64,000 nt of DNA from Neobacillus ginsengisoli (GTDB taxonomy: Bacteria > Bacillota > Bacilli > Bacillales_B > DSM-18226): the NCBI RefSeq assembly GCF_030813055.1, contig NZ_JAUSTW010000006.1:62001-126000 (forward strand). The letters are read 5' to 3'. Both the position numbers and the translations under genes were made by a program. This document shows, one piece after another, positions 46,792-55,368 of the stretch; the first letter of the stretch is position 1, and the number at the start of each line of letters is the position of its first letter. A model generated the notes under the pieces. The model was not told the origin of the DNA and did no database searches. It was given only the letters and a program-made list of their open reading frames with translations.

Positions 46792-48045
46792 ATGAAGATC
46801 AATTTTAAGAGTCTAACATCACAGGTTTTGATTGCCATTGTTTTAGGAATTATCTTTGGTGCCTTGTTTCCGAAAGCAGGAGCGGATTTGAAGGTTTTAT
46901 CTGATATCTTTGTTAAAATGATCAAGATGGTCATTGCGCCGATTATCTTCTTAACTATCGTTGTCGGAATTGCCGGCATGGGGGATATGAAGAAAGTTGG
47001 AAGAATTGGCGGAAGAGCGATTCTCTATTTTGAAATCGTTTCCACTATCTCCTTGGCTATTGGAATTCTGTTTGCGACCGTGTTCAAGCCTGGAGCAGGA
47101 GTGAATGCACATAGCGCGAAGGGTGACATAAGCCAATTTACAAAAGCAGCAGCACAGGGAAGTCATGGCGTCATGGATTTTATTATGGGAATCATCCCTG
47201 ATAACTTTATGGGAGCTTTAGCAGGCGGCCAGTTGCTGCCGATTCTTTTCTTGGCAATACTTTTTGGAATTGCGTTATCCGGCCTAGGCGAACGAGGGAA
47301 ATCCGTAATTGAGATATTTGAAAAACTATCGGATACCTTCTTTCGGATTGTTAACATTATTATGTATTACTCTCCAATTGCGGCATTTGGTGCAATCTCC
47401 TATACAATCGGTCAATTTGGAATTGGTTCACTTGTATCGCTTGGAAAATTGTTTGGTTTAACTGTATTCGCGATGGTCGTATTTATCGTGGTCGTTCTAG
47501 GAGCGATTGCAAAATTCTACCGATTCAACATCTTCAAGTTTATCAGTTATATCAAAGACGAAATCTTTTTAGTTCTTGGTACATCATCATCTGAATCGGC
47601 TCTGCCAAAAATGGTTGAAAAGCTTGAGAACTACGGCTGCTCCAAGTCTGTTGTTGGTCTTGTTATTCCTACGGGCTACTCCTTTAATCTTGATGGAACG
47701 TCCATTTATCTATCGATGGCAGCGCTGTTCATTGCTCAGGCCTTTGGGGTAAACTTGAGCTTTGGACAGGAAGTAACATTGCTTGGTGTTTTGATGCTTA
47801 CCTCTAAGGGGGCAGCAGGTGTAACAGGTTCAGGATTTGTCACCTTGGCTGCGACTTTGGCCGCATTCCCGAGTGTACCGGTGGAAGGAATTGCCTTGCT
47901 ACTGGGTGTTGACCGCTTCATGTCGACTGCCCGTGCGCTAACCAACCTAATTGGCAATGGTGTAGCGACAGTGGTAGTATCGAAAATGGAAAATGAGTTC
48001 GATGAAAATGTGGAAATTGACAAGGCTATTGGAAAAACTGCGTAG
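46792..48045 (+). CDS. dicarboxylate/amino acid:cation symporter (DAACS family), second copy
   Basis: 417 residues, same architecture as the protein at 42343: FVKMIKMVIAPIIFLTIVVG, LGTSSSESALPKMVEKLENY, PTGYSFNLDGTSIYLSMAAL, TSKGAAGVTGSGFVTLAATL and LGVDRFMSTARALTNLIGNG. Its position before a DctR/DctS-type system suggests C4-dicarboxylate uptake (DctP/DctA role), while the TnrA box suggests a nitrogen-containing substrate such as aspartate or glutamate. ATG 46792 follows AGGGGG. Terminator at 48068. Confidence 0.93.
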   Translation: MKINFKSLTSQVLIAIVLGIIFGALFPKAGADLKVLSDIFVKMIKMVIAPIIFLTIVVGIAGMGDMKKVGRIGGRAILYFEIVSTISLAIGILFATVFKPGAGVNAHSAKGDISQFTKAAAQGSHGVMDFIMGIIPDNFMGALAGGQLLPILFLAILFGIALSGLGERGKSVIEIFEKLSDTFFRIVNIIMYYSPIAAFGAISYTIGQFGIGSLVSLGKLFGLTVFAMVVFIVVVLGAIAKFYRFNIFKFISYIKDEIFLVLGTSSSESALPKMVEKLENYGCSKSVVGLVIPTGYSFNLDGTSIYLSMAALFIAQAFGVNLSFGQEVTLLGVLMLTSKGAAGVTGSGFVTLAATLAAFPSVPVEGIALLLGVDRFMSTARALTNLIGNGVATVVVSKMENEFDENVEIDKAIGKTA

Positions 48046-48067
48046 CAAGCGGTAAACATAATCATTA

Positions 48068-48093
48068 GCAGCCACGGGTTCCGTGGCTGTTTC
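48068..48093 (+). terminator. terminator of the second symporter
   Basis: AGCAGCCACGG / CCGTGGCTGTT-type stem around a short loop, followed by TCTTT. Confidence 0.8.
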
Positions 48094-48154
48094 TTTGATA
48101 ATTGGAAATTAAGTAATCTATAATGAAAGAAAAAGTATTAAAAGGAGAGCATTC

Positions 48155-48838
48155 ATGCAGCCAATCCGTGTAATGATCGTAGAGGATGATCCAATGGTCA
48201 TGGAGATTAACGCAGAATTTGTATCCAAGCTGTCGGGCTTTGAGTTAGCAGGAAAAGCATTCAATGGCAAAGAGGCGATCTCGTTATTAAAAGATATTCG
48301 ACCTGATCTCGTTCTACTCGATTATTTTTTGCCTGACACGAATGGACTTTCCCTATTGCAGGAAATTCGGACAAATAATTACCCAATGGATGTTATTCTA
48401 CTAACGGCCAATAGGGATCCGGAGCATATACGGGAAATCTTTCGGGCAGGGGTTGTCGATTATATCGTCAAGCCTTTCCGATTTGACCGATTTCAAACAG
48501 CGTTGGAACAGTACCGCTATACATTAAGAAAGTTCAAGGAGAATAGGCCATTAGATCAAGCGGATTTAGATGCCATCAAAGGAATCCGGCCATATCAATC
48601 CGAAGTATTAGTTGAGGAGCTTCTGCCAAAAGGGTTAAACGACCGCACCTTGCAGCAAATTTTGCAATTTTTAGCAGGGCAAGAGATACCGCTGTCTTCT
48701 GAAGAAGTTGCTACCGGCACAGGATTAGCGCGGGTAACGGTCCGCCGCTATTTAGAGTACTTGGAGAAAAAGGGAGATATCGTCATGGACGTTCAATATG
48801 GCTCCGTTGGCAGGCCAATCAATAAGTACAGGTTATAA
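48155..48838 (+). CDS. response regulator of the DctR/CitB family
   Basis: 227 residues. The receiver domain (1-120) has the acidic pair EDD (10-12), the phosphoacceptor Asp in LVLLDYFLPD (about 57) and Lys in IVKPFR. The C-terminal part (about 155-225) is a winged HTH with SSEEVATGTGLARVTVRRYL. Family members respond to C4-dicarboxylates or citrate and activate transporter genes. The sensor gene follows by 36 bp; this order, regulator first, is the reverse of B. subtilis dctSR. AAAAGGAG precedes the ATG. Confidence 0.93.
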   Translation: MQPIRVMIVEDDPMVMEINAEFVSKLSGFELAGKAFNGKEAISLLKDIRPDLVLLDYFLPDTNGLSLLQEIRTNNYPMDVILLTANRDPEHIREIFRAGVVDYIVKPFRFDRFQTALEQYRYTLRKFKENRPLDQADLDAIKGIRPYQSEVLVEELLPKGLNDRTLQQILQFLAGQEIPLSSEEVATGTGLARVTVRRYLEYLEKKGDIVMDVQYGSVGRPINKYRL

Positions 48839-48874
48839 TCCATCCCAAAATACATCATGAAAGAGGGGAAACCT

Positions 48875-50473
48875 GTGCGGAAGAAAAAGCCTCTGTTTAG
48901 TCTACAAACAACCATTACCTTACTGGTTTGCAGCGTTGTGGCCTTGGCATTATTTGTAACGGATCTGCTCATCAGCGAAGAAGTTGGGAATACTACACAA
49001 AAAAACCAGGAAGAAAAAGCATTAAATATTGCCAGGATGACCGCAAATTCTCCTATTGTAGTGGATGCCCTGAGCGGAAAGCGAAGCGAGATTGACATTC
49101 AAAAATATGCCGGTGATATGACCAAGATAACGAATGTCGAATTCATCGTGGTCATGAATATGAAGGGGATTCGGAAATCACATCCTAATACGAACCAAAT
49201 TGGCCAAAGGTTTGTTGGGGGAGATGAGGGTCCTGTGCTTCATGGTCATGAACATATATCCACCGCGAAAGGTACATTAGGGTACTCTTTACGTGCATTT
49301 ACACCAATCCGTACAGCGAGCGGTAAACAGATTGGCGCAGTCGCGGTCGGAATTTCACTGGCTAATGTAAAAGAAGACGTAAGAAACAGCAAAATGGTCA
49401 TCTATTTTGCAGCTATTTTCGGAGTATTAGTAGGGGTGATAGGGGCTATCATTTTAGCACGAAAAATTAAAAGAAGTATGTTTGGACTTGAACCCTTTGA
49501 GATTGGAAAATTACTTGAAGAGCGAAGCGCGATGCTGCAGTCGACGAAGGAAGGAATTTTAGCAGTCGACCAGGATGCCCGCATAACGCTGATTAATAAT
49601 GAAGCCCTACGGCTATTTGAAGAAGCGGGGATCAAGGACAATCCGGTTGGGCACTCAGTGGAGGAATACATACCGCATCTTCATTTAAAAAACGTGCTGA
49701 AAACAGGCAGTCCCGGAATAAACGAAGAAATTGATTTATCAGGTATTACCTTACTGGCGAATCACCTGCCAATCAGTGTGGGAAGTCAAATTGTTGGAGC
49801 GATTACCACGTTTCGTGATAAAACTGAAATGAACCAGTTAGCGGAAGAGCTTACCGGTGTGAAGCTCTATGCGGAAGCATTAAGGGCACAGTCCCATGAG
49901 TTCATGAATAAACTTCATGTAATTCTTGGTCTGGTTCACTTACAGCGTTATGAAAAGCTGGACGATTATATTAACCGGATTTCAGAGCATCTTCAGAATG
50001 AGGTCGGGTATATTGTAAGCAAACTAAAGGACCCGGTTTTAGCGGGATTCATTCTCGGAAAAATGAGCTACGCCAGAGAATTCGGTGCAGAACTTTCTTT
50101 TACAGGAGAAGGTGTTCTGCCTGAACCAAACAGACCTGAATTGACTCACGAATTAATCACGATTATTGGAAATTTGCTGGATAACGCTTTGGAAGCTCTT
50201 ACAGAGCAGGAGACCAAAAGGCTGTCGGTCCATTTCGAATATGATGATATTGAACTTTTATTGGAAGTAGCTGATAATGGTCAAGGTATAGAGGAAGAAA
50301 TCGTAGATAAAGTATTTACGAAAGGATTTTCTACCAAGGGAACCAATCGAGGAATCGGTTTATTCCTCGTCAAACGAAGCCTGGAAAAACTGCATGGTGA
50401 AATGGAGCTTCAAACGAGAGCCGGAGAAGGAACAAGATTTATTTTTACAATCCCCTATCCACCCAAGGAGTAA
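48875..50473 (+). CDS. sensor histidine kinase of the DctS/CitA family
   Basis: About 532 residues. TM1 (about 13-33), an extracytoplasmic PAS/CACHE-like sensor (35-165, with GDEGPVLHGHEHISTAKG and RAFTPIRTASGKQIGAV), TM2 (about 170-195), a cytoplasmic PAS (205-320), the phosphoacceptor His in LRAQSHEFMNKLHVILGL and the ATPase motifs NLLDNALEAL, DNGQGI and GIGLFLVK. GTG 48875 has AGAGGGG upstream; ATG 48857 precedes that site. Likely senses C4-dicarboxylates and phosphorylates the preceding regulator. Confidence 0.93.
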   Translation: MRKKKPLFSLQTTITLLVCSVVALALFVTDLLISEEVGNTTQKNQEEKALNIARMTANSPIVVDALSGKRSEIDIQKYAGDMTKITNVEFIVVMNMKGIRKSHPNTNQIGQRFVGGDEGPVLHGHEHISTAKGTLGYSLRAFTPIRTASGKQIGAVAVGISLANVKEDVRNSKMVIYFAAIFGVLVGVIGAIILARKIKRSMFGLEPFEIGKLLEERSAMLQSTKEGILAVDQDARITLINNEALRLFEEAGIKDNPVGHSVEEYIPHLHLKNVLKTGSPGINEEIDLSGITLLANHLPISVGSQIVGAITTFRDKTEMNQLAEELTGVKLYAEALRAQSHEFMNKLHVILGLVHLQRYEKLDDYINRISEHLQNEVGYIVSKLKDPVLAGFILGKMSYAREFGAELSFTGEGVLPEPNRPELTHELITIIGNLLDNALEALTEQETKRLSVHFEYDDIELLLEVADNGQGIEEEIVDKVFTKGFSTKGTNRGIGLFLVKRSLEKLHGEMELQTRAGEGTRFIFTIPYPPKE

Positions 50474-50510
50474 CGTTAGAAATTTTTAAAAACATCAGGA
50501 GGAGATCCAC

Positions 50511-50854
50511 GTGTCAACAGGAACAGGTACAAGTACACACATTACCCTGAAATCGCCGAGCCATACGTAAGAGTGTTAGCGACCGGCCGATCCGATTTTC
50601 CAAATCAAATCAATAATGTTCTCTGTTTTCCAGGGATTTTTCGCGGTGCGCTCGATTGCCGCGCAAGGGAAATTAATGAGGAAATGAAAGTAGCGGCAGC
50701 TAAAGCGATTGCCTCCGTCGTCACGGACGAGGAGCTGAGTGAATCGTATATTATCCCGAGTGTGTTCAACGATAAGGTTGTAAAACGTGTCCGCGAAGCG
50801 GTTGTTAAAGCAGCAAATCAAACAGGAGTTGCCCGTAAAGAACCGCGTGTGTAG
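50511..50854 (+). pseudogene. NAD(P)-dependent malic enzyme, internal deletion
   Basis: GTG 50511 with AGGAGGAG upstream starts a frame of about 19 codons that then stops. In a shifted frame the sequence reads EIAEPYVRVLATGRSDFPNQ, INNVLCFPGIFRGALDCRAR, EINEEMKVAAAKAIASVV and IIPSVFNDKVVKRVREAV to a stop at 50852-50854: the last 105 residues of malic enzyme. The catalytic and most of the NAD domain are lost. Its place after the dicarboxylate sensor system fits an old malate-use operon. Confidence 0.75.
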
Positions 50855-50876
50855 AAATATTGGTTTTATAAATCTT

Positions 50877-50904
50877 AAACCGTCTGAAATTCAGACGGTT
50901 TTTT
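50877..50904 (+). terminator. terminator of the dct/malic-enzyme unit
   Basis: Perfect stem AAACCGTCTGA / TCAGACGGTTT, then TTTTG. Confidence 0.88.
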
Positions 50905-50932
50905 GAAACTATCCGGCTTTAGGGTTTTGCTG

Positions 50933-51343
50933 TTACGCTACCTTTATCGCTTTTCCAAACGGTACTTTAGGAAGGTACTCATCCGGAACTAACCAGTAAA
51001 GTTCATAATCGACATTTTTAATTTCCTCATATATATAACCGGTTACATCCGTAATATAGAATAGAGTATCAATCTGTTCATTTTTGGCCCATTCAAGTAC
51101 ATCGGTATAGGAAGATTTTCCGTGTGTATAATATTTGATGGTATTGGCTTTTACTGGGGTGATGCTTCGTATTTTAAAGTCTGCTTGAACGAGAATGGTA
51201 TCGGGTTTAACAGTTTCGAATAATTTCACAATGTTGTTAATGAGATCGGATTTTACTTCGGCTGTAGAGGTATCAACTGCTAGGGCTATTTTTTTATCTT
51301 CTCTTTTTTGGATCATGGATAAAAGCTTCATATGCCATTTCAA
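50933..51343 (-). CDS. VWA-like domain protein (DUF2201 C-terminal type), short
   Basis: About 136 residues. The core DKKIALAVDTSTAEVKSDLI resembles the VWA-like DxSxS segment of DUF2201 proteins, and GKSSYTDVLEWAKNEQIDTL followed by FYITDVTGY matches the later motif. DUF2201 proteins are normally about three times longer, with a metallopeptidase-like N-terminal region that is absent here; the MIDAS-like motif is degenerate. The start is uncertain among TTG 51352, TTG 51343 and ATG 51331. It may be a surviving fragment. Confidence 0.6.
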   Translation of the reverse strand: MKWHMKLLSMIQKREDKKIALAVDTSTAEVKSDLINNIVKLFETVKPDTILVQADFKIRSITPVKANTIKYYTHGKSSYTDVLEWAKNEQIDTLFYITDVTGYIYEEIKNVDYELYWLVPDEYLPKVPFGKAIKVA

Positions 51344-51510
51344 ATAAACCAACTCCCTTTGTAGTGAATGAGCAGCAGTTTTTAGTTTGGATTTTCTCCA
51401 AAGGAAATATGTTGGTTAATCCTTCTAATATCTTACGATTTCAGAGGAAGTTTTTTTGTGCTTTTCCGGGCAAAATATAATAAATAACTTATATCATGGA
51501 GGATTAATAG

Positions 51511-52164
51511 GTGAAAAAATGGGCGTTTGTTTCCGATTTTGACGGAACTATTTCGAAACAGGATTTCTATATCATCATGATGGACAAGTACTTCCCTGCC
51601 GGTCGTGAGCTTTTTAAAAAATGGAAATCCGGGGAGATGATGGATATTGACTTCTTAGGCACTGTTTTCAAGTCCATCAATCAGGAGGAAGAAAGGATTA
51701 TTGAGGATACGTTATCCATCCCAATTGATGAGTATGTACCCGATTTTATTAAGAAGGTACAAAAGAATGGCGCCGATTTTTACATCTTAAGCGCCGGAAC
51801 GGACTATTATATTTATCATCTTTTAAAAAAGTACGGCGTTGAAAACGTAAAGGTTTTTTCAAACGAAGGCTACTACCGTGAAAAAAATGTCCATATGAAC
51901 ATCGATAAAAACCAGTGGCATTATTCCGAACGGTACGGAATTGACAAAACCAAGGTGATTCAAAAATTGAAGGAAGAGTATGAAACTGTATATTTTATCG
52001 GGGATAGCGAACCGGACTCGCACCCTGCAAAAGTTGCTGATGTTACTTTTGCTAAGAACGGTTTACAGGAGTTGTTGCGTGAACAAAAGCTACCGTTTAT
52101 TGCCGTAAATGATTTTAAAGAGGTTGAAAATTATTTGGTTGAAGAAGGGGTAATGCACACGTGA
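51511..52164 (+). CDS. HAD-IB phosphatase, MtnX-like
   Basis: 217 residues. HAD motif I VSDFDGTISKQD (about 8-19), motif II ILSAGTD, motif III Lys in the region KTKVIQKLK and motif IV FIGDSEPDSH. Resembles MtnX, the 2-hydroxy-3-keto-5-methylthiopentenyl-1-phosphate phosphatase, but no methionine-salvage genes are nearby, so another phosphate ester is likely. The stop overlaps the start of the next gene, indicating a two-gene operon. ATGGAGGAT-type ribosome site before GTG 51511. Confidence 0.85.
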   Translation: MKKWAFVSDFDGTISKQDFYIIMMDKYFPAGRELFKKWKSGEMMDIDFLGTVFKSINQEEERIIEDTLSIPIDEYVPDFIKKVQKNGADFYILSAGTDYYIYHLLKKYGVENVKVFSNEGYYREKNVHMNIDKNQWHYSERYGIDKTKVIQKLKEEYETVYFIGDSEPDSHPAKVADVTFAKNGLQELLREQKLPFIAVNDFKEVENYLVEEGVMHT

Positions 52165-53216
52165 TGACTCCTGTTACAAGTATTCCAATTCCTGCAATTT
52201 TGGAAATTGGTGAAGGTACTGTTTTTAACCTGGATAGGATATTAAAGCAAAACGGCTTCTTAAATGCTGTTTTCCTGTTTGATGATTTCACCTATCAAAC
52301 GTATCAACAAGTCATAATAGACTCGATTTCCGCAACTAAAATTACTTCCCTGTTGATGCCGCCTGATATGGATATCCAAGAGTTGATCAAAAAAGCTTTT
52401 GAGATGGAGCGATTTGATGTTGTGATTAGCATGGGAGGCGGAATGGTAATCGATTACGGAAAATATATTGCCTTTTCACGAAGGAGTCCTTTTCTTAGCA
52501 TACCGACTTCAGCATCCAATGATGGTTTTGCCAGCAGCAATTGCTCCCTAATTGTTAATAAAAAGAAAACAACGGTTCCGGCTAGGGTTCCATATGGAAT
52601 TATTGCCGACCTCGAAATCATCCGACATGTGCCTGATCGATTTATTTTGGCAGGCATCGGTGATTTGATGTCCAACATCACCGCTCTTTATGATTGGGAG
52701 TTTGAGGAAAAGCATGAGGTGACTCGAGTGAATCATTTCGCCTATATGCTCAGTAAAAAAGCAGTAAATAGCTTTATTCGGACACCTATGACAAATATAA
52801 AAGACCCTATTTTCCTAAAAGAGCTCATCAGTTCGCTTACGCTTGGCGGTATCTCGACTGTTATAAGCGGGAACAGCTCTCCCATAAGCGGCTCAGAGCA
52901 CCTGATTTCCCATGCGCTGGATAAAATTTCTAAGCATCCGCAAATGCACGGAATTCAAGTCGGTATCGCTACCTACATAATCGCAAATATTCAACAGCAT
53001 CGTGCCGAACGAATGACAAAAATTTTTACGAGAACGGGCTTTTTTGATTATGTGAAAGATCTGAGCTTAAATAAAGAAGAATACAGTCAAGCCATTGAAA
53101 TGGCTCCGACAATTAAACCGAACCGATACACTTATTTGCATGATGAGACATATCGGAAGAAAGCACTGCAATTTTTGGATGAGGATGAGACATTACAAGA
53201 AATCTTTCAATCATGA
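52164..53216 (+). CDS. glycerol-1-phosphate dehydrogenase-like, iron-containing alcohol dehydrogenase superfamily
   Basis: About 350 residues. Cofactor-binding MGGGMVIDYGKYIA (about 95), PTSASNDGFASS (about 118), then probable metal ligands in GDLMSN (Asp), SEHLISHAL (His) and MHGIQVGIA (His). This pattern is that of the AraM/EgsA G1P dehydrogenase group, which makes sn-glycerol-1-phosphate. It overlaps the upstream HAD phosphatase by one base (ATG 52164; GTG 52161 possible). Coupling to a phosphatase suggests a linked phospho-sugar or polyol conversion. Terminator at 53216. Confidence 0.85.
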   Translation: MTPVTSIPIPAILEIGEGTVFNLDRILKQNGFLNAVFLFDDFTYQTYQQVIIDSISATKITSLLMPPDMDIQELIKKAFEMERFDVVISMGGGMVIDYGKYIAFSRRSPFLSIPTSASNDGFASSNCSLIVNKKKTTVPARVPYGIIADLEIIRHVPDRFILAGIGDLMSNITALYDWEFEEKHEVTRVNHFAYMLSKKAVNSFIRTPMTNIKDPIFLKELISSLTLGGISTVISGNSSPISGSEHLISHALDKISKHPQMHGIQVGIATYIIANIQQHRAERMTKIFTRTGFFDYVKDLSLNKEEYSQAIEMAPTIKPNRYTYLHDETYRKKALQFLDEDETLQEIFQS

Positions 53217-53247
53217 AAAATCGTAGGGTAATCCTACGATTTTTTTA
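53216..53247 (+). terminator. terminator of the HAD/G1PDH operon
   Basis: Stem AAATCGTAGG / CCTACGATTT with a T-run, overlapping the stop codon region. Confidence 0.88.
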
Positions 53248-53325
53248 AACTAATTAAACGTATAAGTAAACCCCGGTGAAATGGTCTTCTAGCATACCGC
53301 CTTCTTTTCCAGTTTGCAAATCCAT

Positions 53326-53523
53326 TTATAATAACCTAACACAATCCGCTTCTTTGGCAAAATACCACTATCCATGGTATTTGAATTCTACAAACACATC
53401 AAAGACCGTCTGGAAAGCAATTGTAAATGACCAAATATGAACAATTTGGTTCGTTGTAGGTATTTTGTTTGTCTTAAAAGCAATTAAGTTAAATACGATA
53501 ATTGCAATGATAAGTCCTATCAT
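53326..53523 (-). pseudogene. CBO0543-family-like membrane protein fragment
   Basis: ATG 53523 (after AAGGAAAAA) starts a frame reading IGLIIAIIVFNLIAFKTNKI, TTNQIVHIWSFTIAFQTVFD and FVEFKYHG, then TAG at 53370-53368, continuing in frame WYFAKEADC to a second stop at 53326. The pattern is the N-terminal two helices of CBO0543-type membrane proteins found in spore formers. The remaining two-thirds is absent. Confidence 0.6.
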
Positions 53524-53706
53524 AAATTTTTCCTTTTTAATTTAAATTACCCCATACGAAAGGCCTTATTCTTTGGATTTCCAAATTGATGGAAGTTGGT
53601 TTTGTGATTTTCTATTTTAATGTACAAGCATGGGTATATTACCAATTCACTTTCCTACATAGTTCATATTTATATAGTAAGAATTGTTTAGGAGGAGTGT
53701 TGGGTA

Positions 53707-53988
53707 GTGCGAAGAAGAAAATCGATCCCTATCTGTATTTTCCCTGGATACCGATGGTGTGGTCCGGGATGCAGCGGACCGGGTGCTCCAATTAATGATG
53801 TTGATGCTTGTTGCCAGATGCATGATCTCTGCCTTAGCAGAGGGAATGCACCATGCAGCTGTGATTACGAATTTATGGAATGCCTTCGCAGGAAAATGAA
53901 TCCCCAAACACAAAAAGGTAGGAATGCAGCTTTAATGTATCGATTCATGAAAATGAAAACATCGATTACATGCGGTAGGCGTTACTAG
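53707..53988 (+). CDS. small phospholipase A2-motif protein
   Basis: 93 residues. WCGPGCSGPGAPINDVDACC followed by QMHDLC reproduces the secreted/parvoviral PLA2 active-site pattern: the calcium-loop-like CGPGxxG and the CCxxHDxC helix with the catalytic His-Asp. Eight or more cysteines suggest disulfides. The start is GTG 53707 with AGGAGGAG upstream; there is no signal peptide, only a basic RRRKS start, so export is unclear. An overlapping frame from 53586 is rejected. Terminator at 54004. Confidence 0.8.
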   Translation: MRRRKSIPICIFPGYRWCGPGCSGPGAPINDVDACCQMHDLCLSRGNAPCSCDYEFMECLRRKMNPQTQKGRNAALMYRFMKMKTSITCGRRY

Positions 53989-54003
53989 GCTTTTATATTT
54001 ATT

Positions 54004-54037
54004 AAACCTTTTATCGAACACCGGTAAAGGGTTTTTT
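54004..54037 (+). terminator. terminator of the PLA2-motif gene
   Basis: AAACCTTTTATCG / CGGTAAAGGGTTT imperfect stem and a T-run. Confidence 0.75.
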
Positions 54038-54147
54038 GTGGGCCTATTTTCCTTTAGCTAAAAAAAATCAAAAAGTACAGGGATGAAATAAATGTTAAGC
54101 CATATAAATGTTAAATCAGTAGAAAAGTTTAACTAGGAGGTTACCCA

Positions 54148-54537
54148 TTGATACTTAGAAAATATTTGTCTCTTTTAGGAATTGGGTCAGCACAAATTGA
54201 TCTTATCCTTCAAAAGCTAACATACAGGCCTGGTGAATCTGTTCAAGGATATTTTTTGATCAAAGGCGGGACGATTGAACAACAAATCAAACAAATTGAA
54301 TGTGAATTGGTCTTAATCGACAAAGTGAAGAAGAAAGAAGAAGTAATTGATACGACTACTATTTTGTTAACGACTCGTATTGATCCTGAGGAATCGAATA
54401 AAGTTGAGTTTACTTTTCAGCTGCCTCGTTCAGTTCCTGCTTCTTCGGAAAAAATATCGTATCGTTTTAAGACGAAACTCACGTTTACAAAAGGTGTTGA
54501 AAGCTTCGACCAGGATATTATCAAAATCATAGAATAA
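54148..54537 (+). CDS. Spo0M-like sporulation-control protein, short form
   Basis: 129 residues of arrestin-like beta sandwich: LILQKLTYRPGESVQGYFLI, IEQQIKQIECELVLI and FTFQLPRSVPASSEKISYRF. Matches the N-terminal arrestin domain of Spo0M, which is about 258 residues in B. subtilis, so the C-terminal part is absent by design or loss. The start is TTG 54148 with AGGAGGT. Supports a spore-forming host. Confidence 0.8.
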   Translation: MILRKYLSLLGIGSAQIDLILQKLTYRPGESVQGYFLIKGGTIEQQIKQIECELVLIDKVKKKEEVIDTTTILLTTRIDPEESNKVEFTFQLPRSVPASSEKISYRFKTKLTFTKGVESFDQDIIKIIE

Positions 54538-54550
54538 ATGCTTTGGAAAA

Positions 54551-54587
54551 AAAAAGCAATGCAATCTAATGAATTGCATTGCTTTCA
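54551..54587. terminator. bidirectional terminator between convergent genes
   Basis: Perfect 13-bp stem AAAGCAATGCAAT / ATTGCATTGCTTT. Lies between the plus-strand Spo0M-like gene and the minus-strand esterase remnant. Confidence 0.85.
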
Positions 54588-55028
54588 GTAAATAAATAGG
54601 AAACGATTTCAGGGATTCTTTTTCTAAAAAATAAATAGTCGTGTTCGTAATCGTTTAAAATCTCAAATCTCGTATTGATCGCTTTTTCACTTAAAATTTC
54701 ATAGATGGCTTTACTGGAGTTGAGGAACGCCTCACTGATTCGCTCTTCTTCACCGGCTTCCCTCGTACCGCAATCCATATAAAATCGTTCGATTGATGAT
54801 AGATCGGAATTTCTTAATAGCTTCTCAATATCCTCCTGGTTGCGATAAAACGCAGGAGACAAAATCGCCACTCTGGAAAAAATCTGCGGATAGCGGCAAG
54901 CGGCATACGTAGTAATGAGCCCGCCTAATGAAATTCCCGCCATTGAGGTATTGGTTTCGAGAGTTCGATACTTATGGTCGATTAGTGGTTTCAGTTCTTG
55001 GATAATAAAGTCTAAGTATGCTTCACCT
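54566..55028 (-). pseudogene. esterase (Fes/YbbA-like alpha-beta hydrolase), 5'-truncated
   Basis: The minus-strand frame begins without start at 55028 (GEAYLDFIIQELKPLIDHKY), passes the nucleophile elbow GISLGG and ends with the catalytic His in NDYEHDYLFFRKRIP. It represents the C-terminal half of a putative esterase. The first ATG (54943) is internal to the conserved domain, so a shorter functional protein is unlikely. The break is next to a repeat-like hairpin (55196-55268). Confidence 0.7.
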
Positions 55029-55195
55029 TAAAGTGAAAGCAGCTATCCGCCAGTAAACCCAGTTTATCCGACAATAACTCCACAAATAAATAAACTTAAT
55101 TTTTCCATAAATGATAAAATTTCCTTGAAACTTGAAATTAAATAAAGTAAGATGAAAAGACGAAGCTTTGAAAGGGTGACCATTAAGCCAATGAA

Positions 55196-55268
55196 CTACT
55201 AATCCTATTTTTAGAAAAAAATTCGTATTAAAAACGAACATATTTCTGGATAGGATTAGTGCGGGCTT
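55196..55268 (+). repeat. hairpin related to the CAATCGGGCGC repeat, copy O
   Basis: Arms ACTAATCCTA (55198-55207) and TAGGATTAGT (55251-55260), then GCGGGCTTTTTT. The right part resembles the right half of copy C (GGAATAGGATTAGCGCCC). It is the only trace of the repeat in the right third of the window. Confidence 0.4.
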
Positions 55269-55368
55269 TTTTAATATAAAAGAATTTACAGAAAATTTGG
55301 TGCATTTTACCTTTTTGTGATTCTTTTGCCTGCCTCCTGTCCAGAATGATGGATAAGGAGGTTTTTTT

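Noticed and set aside
53586..53795. 69-codon plus-strand frame overlapping the PLA2-motif gene
   Set aside because: Overlaps a frame with clear PLA2 motifs and its own AGGAGGAG site; no motif of its own.
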